DNA of 64,000 nt from Rhizobiaceae bacterium (GCA_017644105.1 JAEPMD010000017.1:1-64000); one strand, 5' to 3'. Shown: positions 51,274-61,091, counted from the stretch's first letter. Notes: a model not told the origin generated them from the letters alone. Numbers and translations are program-made.

Positions 51274-52437
51274 ATGCGAAAATTTGTCTTAGCTATTTAT
51301 TTCATCGCAATCTTTCTGCAATCAGCAACCTATGGGCTGACATTTTTGCTGCCAAAGCTCTTTGCCGAATTTGGTGCAAACGAAAAAAATGTTGGCTTCA
51401 TGCTAGCGCTCACAGCCATCTCAACGCTGATTTCGGTTTATTATTCCGGACATTTATCTGATCTCTTCGGTCGCATGATGACACTTGGTATCTCGAGCTT
51501 CTCACTAACATTGGCGCTATATTTATACTCAATTGCAGATTCCGTTGGGCTGGTTCTCACAATTGCCAGCATATTAATCGGTTTCGGATGGGGGCTCATG
51601 TACACGCTCGGACCCGTTGTGCTCACGAGATTGTCCACCCCCGATTCCCGCGTTCAAATCTTCTCAGCTTATTCGGTCTTTCTAATGGCTGGCTTTGGTT
51701 TGTCCCCAGTCTTTGCCGCCTATCTTGAAACACTTGGTTATGGGGTGCGAGATTCGTTCTGGATTGTCGCAATCCTCTGCGTCATCAGCGGTTTAGCTTT
51801 CATAAATTTGCGGGGGCCGATCAATGATATTGCGACCACAAAAGCGCCAGATAATCGATCGAAACTTTCAGTTCCATCTGTTGTTTCAATCTTAACCTCG
51901 CGCGCATGGCTGCCCGTTGTGATGGGAATGTTGGGTGCATCGGTGTTTGCCGGCATGAATAATTTTCAAACCGTTTTCGCCGAACGCGAAGGCCTCGCCT
52001 ATGCAGATTTCTTCTTCTATTACACACTCACTGTCGTGATCGGACGCGTTTTTCTTGCCAGGTTTTCAGGTGGAAAATCGCCCTATAACACAATTGCGTT
52101 GCTGCAATTTGTCATGGCTGCTAGCGTTGTGTTGTTTATCTATGTCAATGGAAGTCAGGTGCTTTACATCGCAAGCGCTGTGTTTTTTGGCATTGGATAT
52201 GGTGTATCTTACCCAATCCTCGCCGCCATGGCAGCCAATGACGCGCCTGACGACTTAATGCCGCAAACCATGCAGCTCTTCTCGTTGTCCTATTTTATCG
52301 GGATCTTTGGTTTTCCACTCATTGCCGGCATCATGATTGTGGATGTTTCGATTCCCGCGCTTTTGGTCTTGGTAGCAATGCTTGCCTTTATCGAAGCCAG
52401 CATGGCACTGGGGCGCCACCTTAACGCATCGAAATAG
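51274..52437 (+). CDS. MFS transporter
   Basis: A 387-residue major facilitator with 12 membrane segments. The first loop (GHLSDLFGRMMTLG, about residues 60-73) is the MFS signature and SARFSGGKSP-like motifs follow in the C-terminal half (LARFSGGKSPYNT). Substrate unknown. The ATG at 51274 is preceded by GGAGGGAATGG, so it is preferred to the one at 51250. A hairpin (GCGACCAA/TTGGTCGC at 52446-52476) follows the stop. Confidence 0.85.
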   Translation: MRKFVLAIYFIAIFLQSATYGLTFLLPKLFAEFGANEKNVGFMLALTAISTLISVYYSGHLSDLFGRMMTLGISSFSLTLALYLYSIADSVGLVLTIASILIGFGWGLMYTLGPVVLTRLSTPDSRVQIFSAYSVFLMAGFGLSPVFAAYLETLGYGVRDSFWIVAILCVISGLAFINLRGPINDIATTKAPDNRSKLSVPSVVSILTSRAWLPVVMGMLGASVFAGMNNFQTVFAEREGLAYADFFFYYTLTVVIGRVFLARFSGGKSPYNTIALLQFVMAASVVLFIYVNGSQVLYIASAVFFGIGYGVSYPILAAMAANDAPDDLMPQTMQLFSLSYFIGIFGFPLIAGIMIVDVSIPALLVLVAMLAFIEASMALGRHLNASK

Positions 52438-52540
52438 GAAAAATAGCGACCAACACAATTAACTTGCATTGGTCGCCATCGTCCATTGTTGTTCACGTTG
52501 GGGGCGTTAACTGAACAACAATTTCAGACCTGGGTTCGCT

Positions 52541-52957
52541 CTAATTGGAAATAACTACGGGGATAGTCATTATTCCATCTCGGCCCAGATCAAGCTCAAA
52601 TGCGAGGAACATTGAGCGGCGGTACTCTGTTGGTATTTGGATTGCTCGCGTACCACTTACTTCCAAACTCGCTTGATCGGCTAGGGATTGATCGATCGAA
52701 CGCAACGCTACGCCATTAATACTAAGGGATTGAACATCGATTGTTTTGCCAGAAAAATTGGCGAGGTTAAGATCAAGCATAAGGTGATCATCAACCAATT
52801 TTGTCGATGTCGTTGCGACCAGATGTTGTTGAACATCATCTTCGTGGCTAAGTGCCCTAACTGTTGAGAGTGATGTTACCATTGCTGTAAACACCATCAA
52901 ATTAGCAACTATGAGCCAAACGGCTAAATATTGCTTAGTGGTATGGATGTAACTCAT
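52541..52957 (-). CDS. Membrane-anchored periplasmic protein, unknown
   Basis: About 138 residues with one N-terminal membrane segment (QYLAVWLIVANLMVFTAMVTSL, given as about residues 9-30) and a beta-rich domain that should lie in the periplasm. The ATG at 52957 (MSYIHTTKQ) has GGGGCTGATGAA before it; the frame extends to 53026. I do not recognise a family. It is downstream of the flavoprotein gene but on the same strand, 132 bp away. Confidence 0.5.
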   Translation of the reverse strand: MSYIHTTKQYLAVWLIVANLMVFTAMVTSLSTVRALSHEDDVQQHLVATTSTKLVDDHLMLDLNLANFSGKTIDVQSLSINGVALRSIDQSLADQASLEVSGTRAIQIPTEYRRSMFLAFELDLGRDGIMTIPVVISN

Positions 52958-53088
52958 TTCATCAGCCCCAATATTTATTTCGTTAGGATCAATATCGCGT
53001 GAGAAATTGAGCTCACAATGAAGCAAATATGGAGAGAATGTGGAAAATGGGACTTATTTACGGGTTTGAGACCCGTAGAAACAGCTGT

Positions 53089-55134
53089 TTATAGGTCTTT
53101 CACCAAGCGAATAGCGTCGTAAATCGCTGCATGTGTGTTGCGTGCGCTCACGGCATCGCCGATTCGAAACAGTTGAAAAGCACCAGCTTCATTACGATTC
53201 ACCATCTGCGGCTTTCCGGCAATTAATGCATCATGATCGACAGCACCAAGATTGGACGATAAGGGCTTGAGTTCAAAATATAGTTCATCGAACGGTAACG
53301 TTCCGTAATTGACGACGATCTGATCATATTCCTGGGTATGAACGAGATCACTATAGTCTGTGCCAATCATCGCGTTGAGCTTGTTGCCGGATTTCTCCAC
53401 CCCTAGCAAGCGTCTTGTGACGGTGAAGCTGACGTCTTTATCCTGTAAAACGCGCATATAGGGCACCAGATTCATTGCCATGATTTCAGGAGCAAAGGTG
53501 CGATCGGGCGTCATGATTTCAACTATCGAGCCGGCCAAGGCCGCAACTTCTGCCGCCTGCAATCCCGGATGATCACCCGATTCATCATAGATCAGCACAT
53601 TGTCCGCCGGTTTCACATCACCCGAAATTATGTCCCAAGACGTAACGACATTCTGCGCATCTTTTTTGCTTTCAAACAGCTCCGTATTGGGCAATCCACC
53701 AGTGGCGACAATCACAATATCCGGATTATGTGACTGCACAATTTCGGCATCTGCCCATGTGTTGAAATGAAATTCAACGCCAAGTTTTTCGCATTGTGCC
53801 ATGCGCCAATCAATGATCGAAATCATCTCGCGTCGTCTGGGGTTCAGAGCAGTTAAGCGAATTTGTCCACCAGCATCTGCTTGTGCCTCGAACACAGTCA
53901 CTTTATGGCCTCGCTCTGCGCCGACACGTGCCGCTTCTAACCCTGCTGGCCCTGCCCCAATCACCACCATGGTCTTAATATTCTCGGCTTTAGGAATATC
54001 ATGCGGAATTGTGAGCTCACGACCGGTTGCAGCATTATGCGTGCAAAGGGCCTCGCCACCCTGGTAAATCCGATCAAGGCAGTAAGTAGCACCGACACAT
54101 GGCCGGATATCGTCCTCACGGCCTTCAACAATTTTACGCACAATATGCGGGTCTGCCATATGGGCGCGTGTCATGCCCACCATATCCAGCAAACCTGATG
54201 CAACGGCGTGGCGCGCAGTGGCGACATCTGGGATCCTCGCTGCATGAAATGTCGGCATGCCTGTTGCTTTTCGCACTTCGCCCGCAAAATCTAAATGCGG
54301 TGCACTGGCCATTCCCTGAACGGGTATAACATCGGTCATTGCCGGGTCTGTGTGAATACGGCCTCTAATCACATTGAGGAAATCAACTTTACCCGTCGCC
54401 GCAAGCTTTTTGGATATCTCCAGCCCTTCTTGTGCTGTGATGCCACCTTTTTGCGCTTCATCGGCTGTATAGCGCATGCCAACAATAAATTCATCGCCAA
54501 CACGCTTGCGAATGGCGTTGAGCACATCAAGCGGGAAGCGCAATCTGTTTTCCAAAGTATCTGCGCCATATGGCCCCGTTAAATCATTCGACAATGGCGA
54601 CCAGAATTGGTCTAACAAATGGCCATAGACTTGCAATTCAATGCCATCCATGCCGCCAGCTTTCATACGCTCGGCAGCATCAGCAAAATCATTGATTATG
54701 CGCTCAATATCCCAATCCTCAATCAGTTTGGGAAATGCACGATGTGCCGGTTCGCGATGTTTTGAGGATGAAACAGATGGCAGCCAATTGCCTTTATTCC
54801 AATTGGTTCTGCGACCTAAATGTGTGAGCTGGATCATCGCCGCACAATCATGTTCGTGACAGGCATCCGTGAGATTTTTGATCCACGGCACGACCTCATC
54901 GCGATAGGCCAAGATATTGTTAAAAACTGGCGGACTATCCTTACTCACCGCTGCAGAACCTGCCGTCATTGTGAGCGCCACACCGGCCTTGGCACGCTCT
55001 GAATGATAGGCAGCATAACGTTCTTTCGGCATACCATCTTCAGCATAAGCGGGTTCATGACTGGTCGTCATGATGCGGTTCTTTAGCGTGAGATGTTTGA
55101 GCTGAAATGGCTGCAGCAGCGGATCTTTAGACAT
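53089..55134 (-). CDS. OYE/FAD-dependent demethylase, N-methylproline-demethylase-like (StcD/DgcA)
   Basis: A 681-residue enzyme with an OYE barrel (about 1-360), a 4Fe-4S cysteine cluster (PCVGATYCLDRIYQGGEALCTHN, positions about 340-362) and a C-terminal FAD/NAD domain (VVIGAGPAGLEAARVGAERGH). This is the layout of 2,4-dienoyl-CoA reductase and trimethylamine dehydrogenase. The opening LLQPFQLKHLTLKNRIMTTSHEPAYAEDGMPKERY (positions 6-40) recalls the rhizobial N-methylproline demethylase StcD and dimethylglycine demethylase DgcA. It is the second gene of an operon with the MttB-like gene, so demethylation of an N-methylated amine is likely. Confidence 0.85.
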   Translation of the reverse strand: MSKDPLLQPFQLKHLTLKNRIMTTSHEPAYAEDGMPKERYAAYHSERAKAGVALTMTAGSAAVSKDSPPVFNNILAYRDEVVPWIKNLTDACHEHDCAAMIQLTHLGRRTNWNKGNWLPSVSSSKHREPAHRAFPKLIEDWDIERIINDFADAAERMKAGGMDGIELQVYGHLLDQFWSPLSNDLTGPYGADTLENRLRFPLDVLNAIRKRVGDEFIVGMRYTADEAQKGGITAQEGLEISKKLAATGKVDFLNVIRGRIHTDPAMTDVIPVQGMASAPHLDFAGEVRKATGMPTFHAARIPDVATARHAVASGLLDMVGMTRAHMADPHIVRKIVEGREDDIRPCVGATYCLDRIYQGGEALCTHNAATGRELTIPHDIPKAENIKTMVVIGAGPAGLEAARVGAERGHKVTVFEAQADAGGQIRLTALNPRRREMISIIDWRMAQCEKLGVEFHFNTWADAEIVQSHNPDIVIVATGGLPNTELFESKKDAQNVVTSWDIISGDVKPADNVLIYDESGDHPGLQAAEVAALAGSIVEIMTPDRTFAPEIMAMNLVPYMRVLQDKDVSFTVTRRLLGVEKSGNKLNAMIGTDYSDLVHTQEYDQIVVNYGTLPFDELYFELKPLSSNLGAVDHDALIAGKPQMVNRNEAGAFQLFRIGDAVSARNTHAAIYDAIRLVKDL

Positions 55135-55142
55135 GGTTTTCC

Positions 55143-56708
55143 TTAATACCAAGCATCTTCCATTGAGGATTTTTTACGCGCGATGAAGTCTTTGAGTTCT
55201 TCATCAATGGCAATATCGAGATAGGGTTTTTGATAATCGGCCAGCACTTGTTTCCAACGTGTATTGGCACGGGTTGCCATATCAATCTCACCCTGCTCGT
55301 CCCAGGTTTCCCAGGGCTGATTGTCATCAAGCGCGCTGTCATAATAGGCGGTTTTATAATGCCGCATTGTATGTGCTGTTGAGAATAAGTGTTCACCCGG
55401 CCCCTGCTCTGCGAGCGCTTCAAATGCGAGCGTATCCTCATCGATTTTTAAGCCATTGAGATAGGTATGGAGCGCTCCGCACACGTCGGTATCCATGACG
55501 AATTTCTCATATGACATTGAGAGCAATCCATCTAAAAAACCAGCGGAATGAAGAATGTAATTGGCGCCGCCCTGCACGGCCGACATCATCGACATCATGG
55601 CTTGCTGCATCGCCTGCCCATCGGGTAATTTTGACGTTGTAAAATTCCCCGCGCAACGCAATGGCAGGTTCAACCGTCGCGCCAATTGCCCCATAACCAG
55701 CGAACCTAACGCAGGTTCCGCTGTACCAAATGTTGGCGATCCAGACCGCAAAGCCATGGTGCTCAAAAAGGCAGCTAAAACCGTTGGCGCGCCGGGTCTG
55801 ACAAGTTGGGTCAATGCGCACGATACCATGCTCTCTGCCAAAGCATGCGCCACCGAACCCGCCATTGTAAGCGGAGAAACCGCACCACCTAGCAAAAATG
55901 GCAAGTGAATGGACCCTTGATTAGCTGCCGCATAGGCACGGATGCCCGCACAAGTAACCCCATCCATCACAAGCGGAGATGTAGTGTTGAAATTACCCAT
56001 GATGACACAGTTTTTATCGGTAAATTCCTCCCCAAACACGATGCGCGCCAATGCTATGGAATCTTCAGCGCGTTCTGCTGCTGTGATCGAACCTAAAAAC
56101 GCCCTGTCTGAATATTTGATATGGCTATAAACCATATCCAAATGGCGTTTATTCACCGCTATATCTGTGGGTTCACAAATCGTTCCACCTGAATGATGCA
56201 GCCAAGGGGAAGATTGCGCGAGTTTGATGAAATTTTGGAAGTCTTCAATCGTGCCATAGCGCCGCCCCTTGTCCAGGTCCATCACAAAAGGTGAACCATA
56301 AGCAGGTGCGAGAACCACGGCATCGCCGCCAATTTCAACCGATTTTGCTGGATTACGAGCATGCTGAGTAAATTGTGCTGGCGCGGTCTTTAAAATCTCG
56401 CGGATCATGCCGGGTTCAAATTTGATGTTCCAGCTCTTGTCAGTGAGTTGCGTAACATTGCCGCCGGCTTTGCGGAAGAGTTCAACCGCTTCGAAATCCT
56501 CCCAAAACTCAATGCCAATTTCAGCGAGGATACGATCGGTCGTCGCCTCAATTTTTACAAGGTTCTCTTCACCGACAATGTCGTAAGTTGGGATATTTCG
56601 GATGATATAAGGCACTTCGAGATGCGGGTTTTGCCCCGCTTCAGAAGATCGTTTTTCACGACCACCACGCTTGCGGGATCGCCTTTTTGTTTGCGTTAAA
56701 TCATCCAT
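55143..56708 (-). CDS. MttB-family (trimethylamine methyltransferase-like) protein, non-pyrrolysine
   Basis: A 521-residue protein of the trimethylamine methyltransferase MttB superfamily: FEPGMIREILKTAPAQFTQHARNPAKSVEIGGDAVV (positions about 96-131), GMVYSHIKYSDRAFLGSIT-like block and GDLL-type C-terminus. The reading frame has no amber codon, so it is a non-pyrrolysine member like the glycine betaine or proline betaine methyltransferases. A methyl group would go to a corrinoid protein, which is not encoded nearby. ATG at 56708 has GGGAGACTAAC before it. Operon with the flavoprotein gene, under a divergent TetR gene. Confidence 0.88.
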   Translation of the reverse strand: MDDLTQTKRRSRKRGGREKRSSEAGQNPHLEVPYIIRNIPTYDIVGEENLVKIEATTDRILAEIGIEFWEDFEAVELFRKAGGNVTQLTDKSWNIKFEPGMIREILKTAPAQFTQHARNPAKSVEIGGDAVVLAPAYGSPFVMDLDKGRRYGTIEDFQNFIKLAQSSPWLHHSGGTICEPTDIAVNKRHLDMVYSHIKYSDRAFLGSITAAERAEDSIALARIVFGEEFTDKNCVIMGNFNTTSPLVMDGVTCAGIRAYAAANQGSIHLPFLLGGAVSPLTMAGSVAHALAESMVSCALTQLVRPGAPTVLAAFLSTMALRSGSPTFGTAEPALGSLVMGQLARRLNLPLRCAGNFTTSKLPDGQAMQQAMMSMMSAVQGGANYILHSAGFLDGLLSMSYEKFVMDTDVCGALHTYLNGLKIDEDTLAFEALAEQGPGEHLFSTAHTMRHYKTAYYDSALDDNQPWETWDEQGEIDMATRANTRWKQVLADYQKPYLDIAIDEELKDFIARKKSSMEDAWY

Positions 56709-56754
56709 GTTAGTCTCCCAGCTAACGTCGATTATAAGCCCATCATGAGCCAAC

Positions 56755-56791
56755 TTGACATGAGTGTCATAAATATTGACATAAGTGTCAA
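56755..56791. promoter_or_regulatory. Tandem TetR operators
   Basis: TTGACATAAGTGTCAA (56776-56791) is a perfect palindrome and TTGACATGAGTGTCAT (56755-56770) is a one-base variant. The centres are 21 bp apart, two helical turns, so two dimers would sit on the same face. They lie between the mttB-like and TetR genes and cover both promoters. Confidence 0.85.
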
Positions 56792-56809
56792 GTCATAATA
56801 TGTCAGGCT

Positions 56810-57442
56810 ATGAATATCGAAAATGTATCGCGCTTGCGTGGGTCAGAAGATATCTGGCTAAACGCTGCTTTTGACATGCTTCGCGAGAGTGGCGTTGAAG
56901 CTGTGAAAGTCATGCCCTTGGCGAAAAAACTTGGGCTGACGCGCACCAGCTTCTATTGGCACTTTACCGATCGAGACGCACTATTAGAGGCGATGATCCG
57001 CGGTTGGGAACGCAAGAACACCGGCAATTTGGTCAAACAAACCATAGGCTTTGCCGAAACAATTAGTGAGGCGATGTTTAACGTCTTTGATTGCTGGCTT
57101 GATGAGAAACTTTTCGATGCGCGCTTAGATTTAGCAATCCGCAATTGGGCCCGCAACAATGAGGCGCTCCAAGAAAGATTAGACCTGGCGGATACGGCAC
57201 GTGGACAAGCCCTTTTTGAGATGTTCAAGAGGTTTGGTTATGAGGATGCAGAAGCGAAAGCGCGAAGCATGACGGTGATCTATACCCAGATCGGATATAT
57301 TTCGATGGATGTGCGCGAAAACCTTGCTGAACGGGTTTCTCGAATGCCGGACTATATTGCTGTATTTACCGGCAAAACGCCTTTAAACTCTGAATTTGAA
57401 CGCTTTAAAACGCGACATCGCGCAATATTGGATCGCGGTTGA
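56810..57442 (+). CDS. TetR family transcriptional regulator
   Basis: A 210-residue TetR protein with helix-turn-helix VKVMPLAKKLGLTRTSFYWHFTDRDALLEAM (about residues 31-61). It faces the MttB-like operon across two operators. The effector is presumably a methylated amine or betaine, by context only. No strong ribosome site precedes the ATG. Convergent with the response-regulator gene 14 bp away. Confidence 0.87.
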   Translation: MNIENVSRLRGSEDIWLNAAFDMLRESGVEAVKVMPLAKKLGLTRTSFYWHFTDRDALLEAMIRGWERKNTGNLVKQTIGFAETISEAMFNVFDCWLDEKLFDARLDLAIRNWARNNEALQERLDLADTARGQALFEMFKRFGYEDAEAKARSMTVIYTQIGYISMDVRENLAERVSRMPDYIAVFTGKTPLNSEFERFKTRHRAILDRG

Positions 57443-57456
57443 GTTTGGGCGTTTAA

Positions 57457-58149
57457 CTATCCATCATATGCATAGCCAACACCATATACAGATCTGATCA
57501 ACTCATCTTCACCCGAGAAAGGTTTGAGCTTCTGGCGGATGTTTTTAATGTGGCTATCAACAGTTCGGTCAAAGACCATCGCGTCATCTGGGAAAGCTAA
57601 TTCTAAGAGCTGCGCGCGCGAGAAAACCCGTCCTGGACGCTTGAACAAAATAAACAATAGCCGGAATTCACGACGGGTGAAATCAAGCTGTTCGCTGCCA
57701 AAAAAGACGGTCCAATTTTCTTCGTTCATTTGCAAGCCGTCAGGTGTTTCCTGAGGTGCAATTTCTGTCGTTGAAACGGGTCTTTTTGTGCGGCGGAGAA
57801 TGGCTTTGACGCGTGCCACAACTTCTCGCGGGGACCATGGTTTGCAGATATAATCATCAGCGCCGAGTTCCAGACCAAGCAAGCGATCGATTTCTTCAAT
57901 GCGGGCGGTCTCAAGAATGATTGGCACTTCGCTTTTGGCCCGGACTTCACGACAAATAGAAAGCCCATCTTTGCCCGGCAACATCACATCCAAAATAACT
58001 AAATCCGGGTCTTCTTCCAATATGGTTTCAACAGCTGAGTGGCCATCATTTAATACAGTGACGCGCATATCCAGCTGAGATAGATAATCCTTCAGCACTT
58101 CGGCGAGTGCTTCTTCATCTTCGACAATGATGATGTGATCTTGAGCCAT
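57457..58149 (-). CDS. Response regulator, BaeR-like (OmpR/PhoB type)
   Basis: A 230-residue regulator: receiver domain with the acidic pair EDE (about residue 10) and phosphorylation aspartate in LVILDVMLPGKDGLS (D55 region), lysine in ICKPWSPREVV (about 105), and a winged-helix C-terminus (EQLDFTRREFRLLFILF, RTVDSHIKNIRQKL). The segment ARIEEIDRLLGLELGADDYICKPWSPREVVARVKAILRR (positions about 83-121) is characteristic of BaeR. It is one base after the kinase stop, so same transcript. Confidence 0.9.
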   Translation of the reverse strand: MAQDHIIIVEDEEALAEVLKDYLSQLDMRVTVLNDGHSAVETILEEDPDLVILDVMLPGKDGLSICREVRAKSEVPIILETARIEEIDRLLGLELGADDYICKPWSPREVVARVKAILRRTKRPVSTTEIAPQETPDGLQMNEENWTVFFGSEQLDFTRREFRLLFILFKRPGRVFSRAQLLELAFPDDAMVFDRTVDSHIKNIRQKLKPFSGEDELIRSVYGVGYAYDG

Positions 58150-58150
58150 T

Positions 58151-59632
58151 TTATTTTTTTCGTTCCAAAGGTAATTTGATGATCATAGCAAGCCCGCCCC
58201 TAGGGGAAGGCTCTGCCATAATCTCTCCATTATGCGCATCAACGATAAGCTTACAAATCGATAAGCCCAGCCCTGAACCACCAGAGGCACGGGCCCGCGA
58301 TTGATCTTCGCGATAGAAGCGATCAAAGAGCTTTTCACGTGCGGATTCTGGCGGGCAATTATTGCTGTCATCAACACGGATGATGACATGCTCATTATCG
58401 TCAGCCTTAACGCTCACCATGATGCTTCCTGGCGCATGCGTGTAGCGTCGTGCATTTGTCAGAATGTTGTCGAGCAATTGCCCAATACGCATAGCATCGC
58501 AATCTGCCATCAAGCCGTCTTGCAGATCTGTTTCTAAAATCAATCCTGCATCTTCGATCAAGCCATGCGCTTTTTGAGCCGCTTGAGCTGCCATGACGGA
58601 AATGTCCTCGCGGGTCCAATTGACAACAAGGCGCCCTTCCCGCGCATTGGACAATTGGCTGATATCTTTGACCAATGCCGACAATCGCGTGACCGATTGA
58701 TGAAGCGTGTTGAGCGTTTTTTTATCAGCATTGCGAACACCATCTTGCATAGCTTCAATCTCAGCGCGCAATACGGCGATTGGGGTTTGCAATTCATGAC
58801 TTGTGTCAGACATCCATTGGCGCTCAGCTTTTTCTTGTGCGCTTAACTGCGCAGCGAGCTTATTGAACTGTTCAACAAGATTTCCAAATTCATCTTCGCT
58901 GGTTTTCTCAAGTCGAAGATCATATTTCCCTTTTGCCAATGCGTCCGTGCCAGATACTAAACGCTCAACGGGCTTTGTAAATTGCCTTGCTAAAAGGTAA
59001 GCCGCAACTGCTGAGAGTAATAAAGCCATAAACAAAGTGAGGCCCAACACACGCAATTGATCTTTTAGAAAAATCGCGTTTGACGCGTTATCGCTGACAC
59101 CTGGTCGGACAATTGAGATAAAACCCAAAACCTTGCCATCCGCATCTTCAATCACGCGCAGGCCGCTATTGGTATAGTCGAAATTCGCGCCGACAATCAG
59201 ATTTTTATCAGGACCAAGAAGCGCAATCCTCTGCGCGATCGACATTGGATCTCCTGGCGCTACTCTACGCGGCGGCCGATTTTTATCCCCGTCTCGTTTC
59301 GGAGGTGGTCTTTGTTCTCCCTGCTGAGGTGGTCTTCCCTGGCCATTTGGACGTTCAACCGGAGGAATGGCCTGGCGGATCAGATTGCTAAGTTGGCGCC
59401 GTTTTCCTTTTAGTTCTGGCCAACCAGGATTGGCGGCATTATGTCTTTCCACCAGCCGTTCAACCAGCGGATCAAAGCGATCAAGTTCAGCCTGCAAAAT
59501 ATAATTGATAAAACCGGCACGCATTGAAAATGTGACCAACACCGCAATGAAGACAACGACAGCAAGAACCGTTATCATCATGGCAATGAAGAGCTTTTTT
59601 CCGATTGAAAGTTTGGACCACATCTTTTTCAT
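58151..59632 (-). CDS. Sensor histidine kinase, BaeS-like
   Basis: A 493-residue kinase: membrane segments at about residues 10-35 and 218-240, a periplasmic loop between them with a long proline/glycine/arginine-rich stretch (ERPNGQGRPPQQGEQRPPPK and following, about 88-125), HAMP, H-box SDTSHELQTPIAVLRAE and an ATPase domain (DDSNNCPPESAREKLFDRFYRED, GGSGLGLSICK). ATG at 59632 is preferred; the frame goes up to 59785. It is the upstream gene of a kinase-regulator pair and divergent from a secreted YHYH protein, probably its target. Confidence 0.9.
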   Translation of the reverse strand: MKKMWSKLSIGKKLFIAMMITVLAVVVFIAVLVTFSMRAGFINYILQAELDRFDPLVERLVERHNAANPGWPELKGKRRQLSNLIRQAIPPVERPNGQGRPPQQGEQRPPPKRDGDKNRPPRRVAPGDPMSIAQRIALLGPDKNLIVGANFDYTNSGLRVIEDADGKVLGFISIVRPGVSDNASNAIFLKDQLRVLGLTLFMALLLSAVAAYLLARQFTKPVERLVSGTDALAKGKYDLRLEKTSEDEFGNLVEQFNKLAAQLSAQEKAERQWMSDTSHELQTPIAVLRAEIEAMQDGVRNADKKTLNTLHQSVTRLSALVKDISQLSNAREGRLVVNWTREDISVMAAQAAQKAHGLIEDAGLILETDLQDGLMADCDAMRIGQLLDNILTNARRYTHAPGSIMVSVKADDNEHVIIRVDDSNNCPPESAREKLFDRFYREDQSRARASGGSGLGLSICKLIVDAHNGEIMAEPSPRGGLAMIIKLPLERKK

Positions 59633-59843
59633 TTTATATATATTGCTAAACAAATGTGGAGTGAGAATGAAGCAGTTTTTGCCCTTTTCACGCCAAATCG
59701 TGCTCAAAACACCATATTCTACACAATTGCTACATATTGTCTGCAAACTAACATCACGCTCAACCCTCATGATGGTTTTCATCAATTTGCGACACCCCTT
59801 CGCTCATTGATCCAGTTAATCAAGTTTGAGAAGAGAGATAACC

Positions 59844-60977
59844 ATGAGACTTAAATCGACACCCCAACCTACGCATAACAAAACAAAATTTGCAGCTCTT
59901 GCATTCACTTCGGTTGCCGTGAGCGTTTTAAGTGCACAGGCATTTGCAGCCTCAAATCAAGTCAGCATTACGGAAGCCGATGGTCAACGCTGCATGACAT
60001 CAAATGGCATTCCCGATCATCAAACTGGACAGTTTCCGAACAATGGAAACCCGCATTCTATCTCGACACAAAATACCAAGCTTTGCGTGGATGCGACACC
60101 GGTGAAAGGTTCAACCGCGCAAGATCTGCGTGGCACAATCGGCTTTGCATTGAACGGTGTGATCATTCGCCCCGGCACAGCGGATTGGTATGATGCATCT
60201 TCATCCCGCGGTCATTCCCGCGATCGTTCATCGGGCTGGAATTTAGATGGTGTGGGTGCAAGAGAAGCGCTTGGCCTCGATAGTAATAACGCCCATGTTG
60301 GTCCGGATGGTGAATATCACTATCACGCGCCATCTGATGGCATATTAGCAGCCGCACAAGGCACATTGATTGGCTACGCAGCTGATGGTCATGAAATCCA
60401 CTATGTGGGTGCAGGAGCCAATCCAAGCTGGCAGCTTAAATCCGGCACGCGTGGCACAGCGCCAGGTGGCCAATATGACGGCACCTATAATCAGGACTTT
60501 GAATATGTGGCAGGATCAGGCAATCTTGATAAATGTAATGGTGGAACGCTGAACGGGAAGTATGTCTATTTTGCCACCGATGCATACCCCTTTTTCCCAC
60601 GCTGTGCCAATGGCGAAATTTCATCTGATTTCAAACCTGGCGGTGGTCAAACAGCTGGTCGCCAGGGTGGTGAACGCGGTGAGCGCGGTCAACGCGGCCA
60701 AGGACGCGAACAAGCGCAGGGCTTTGGCAATCGTTTAGGCAAGATATTTGGCCGAAATGGCAATCGTCAAGAACAGACCAGTTTGCGCGGAAATAACCGC
60801 GCCGGTGGCCAACAAGGTCGTGGTGAACGCCGCGGTCCACCTGAATTTGCACTGGTGGCCTGCCAAACAAAAGCTGTTGGTAACGCCTGTTCTATGACAA
60901 CCCCGCGCGGTCAAGTCACAGGCCAATGCGTTTTGACACGAGATCAACAAACAGCCTGCCGCCCTCAGCGTCGCTAA
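59844..60977 (+). CDS. Secreted YHYH-domain protein
   Basis: A 377-residue protein with a signal peptide (cleavage after AFA, about residue 35) and the YHYH motif (GPDGEYHYHAPSDG, about residues 153-166), which names a family of uncertain role (PF14240). The pattern NAHVGPDGEYHYH and GYAADGHEIHY is as in the family. A second part has a long glycine/arginine-rich stretch (GGERGERGQRGQGRE and following, about 280-345), and a cysteine-rich end (ACQTKAVGNACSM). ATG at 59844 has AAGAGAGATAACC before it. It faces a BaeSR-like operon. Confidence 0.85.
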   Translation: MRLKSTPQPTHNKTKFAALAFTSVAVSVLSAQAFAASNQVSITEADGQRCMTSNGIPDHQTGQFPNNGNPHSISTQNTKLCVDATPVKGSTAQDLRGTIGFALNGVIIRPGTADWYDASSSRGHSRDRSSGWNLDGVGAREALGLDSNNAHVGPDGEYHYHAPSDGILAAAQGTLIGYAADGHEIHYVGAGANPSWQLKSGTRGTAPGGQYDGTYNQDFEYVAGSGNLDKCNGGTLNGKYVYFATDAYPFFPRCANGEISSDFKPGGGQTAGRQGGERGERGQRGQGREQAQGFGNRLGKIFGRNGNRQEQTSLRGNNRAGGQQGRGERRGPPEFALVACQTKAVGNACSMTTPRGQVTGQCVLTRDQQTACRPQRR

Positions 60978-61091
60978 TCCATCGCATGGCGCTGAAGCAG
61001 AAATTGGTCGTTAAGGCATTCTCGACCCATTTCCAACCAATCACGGAGGAGACTTTTCTACACTCAATGTGATGGCCTGCTATTTGTTGAA

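Noticed and set aside
55507-55821. 104-codon frame within the mttB-like gene
   Set aside because: It overlaps the conserved MttB frame, which has clear family motifs.
58301-58846. Plus-strand frames inside the histidine kinase gene
   Set aside because: They are antisense to H-box and ATPase motifs that are plainly coding on the minus strand.
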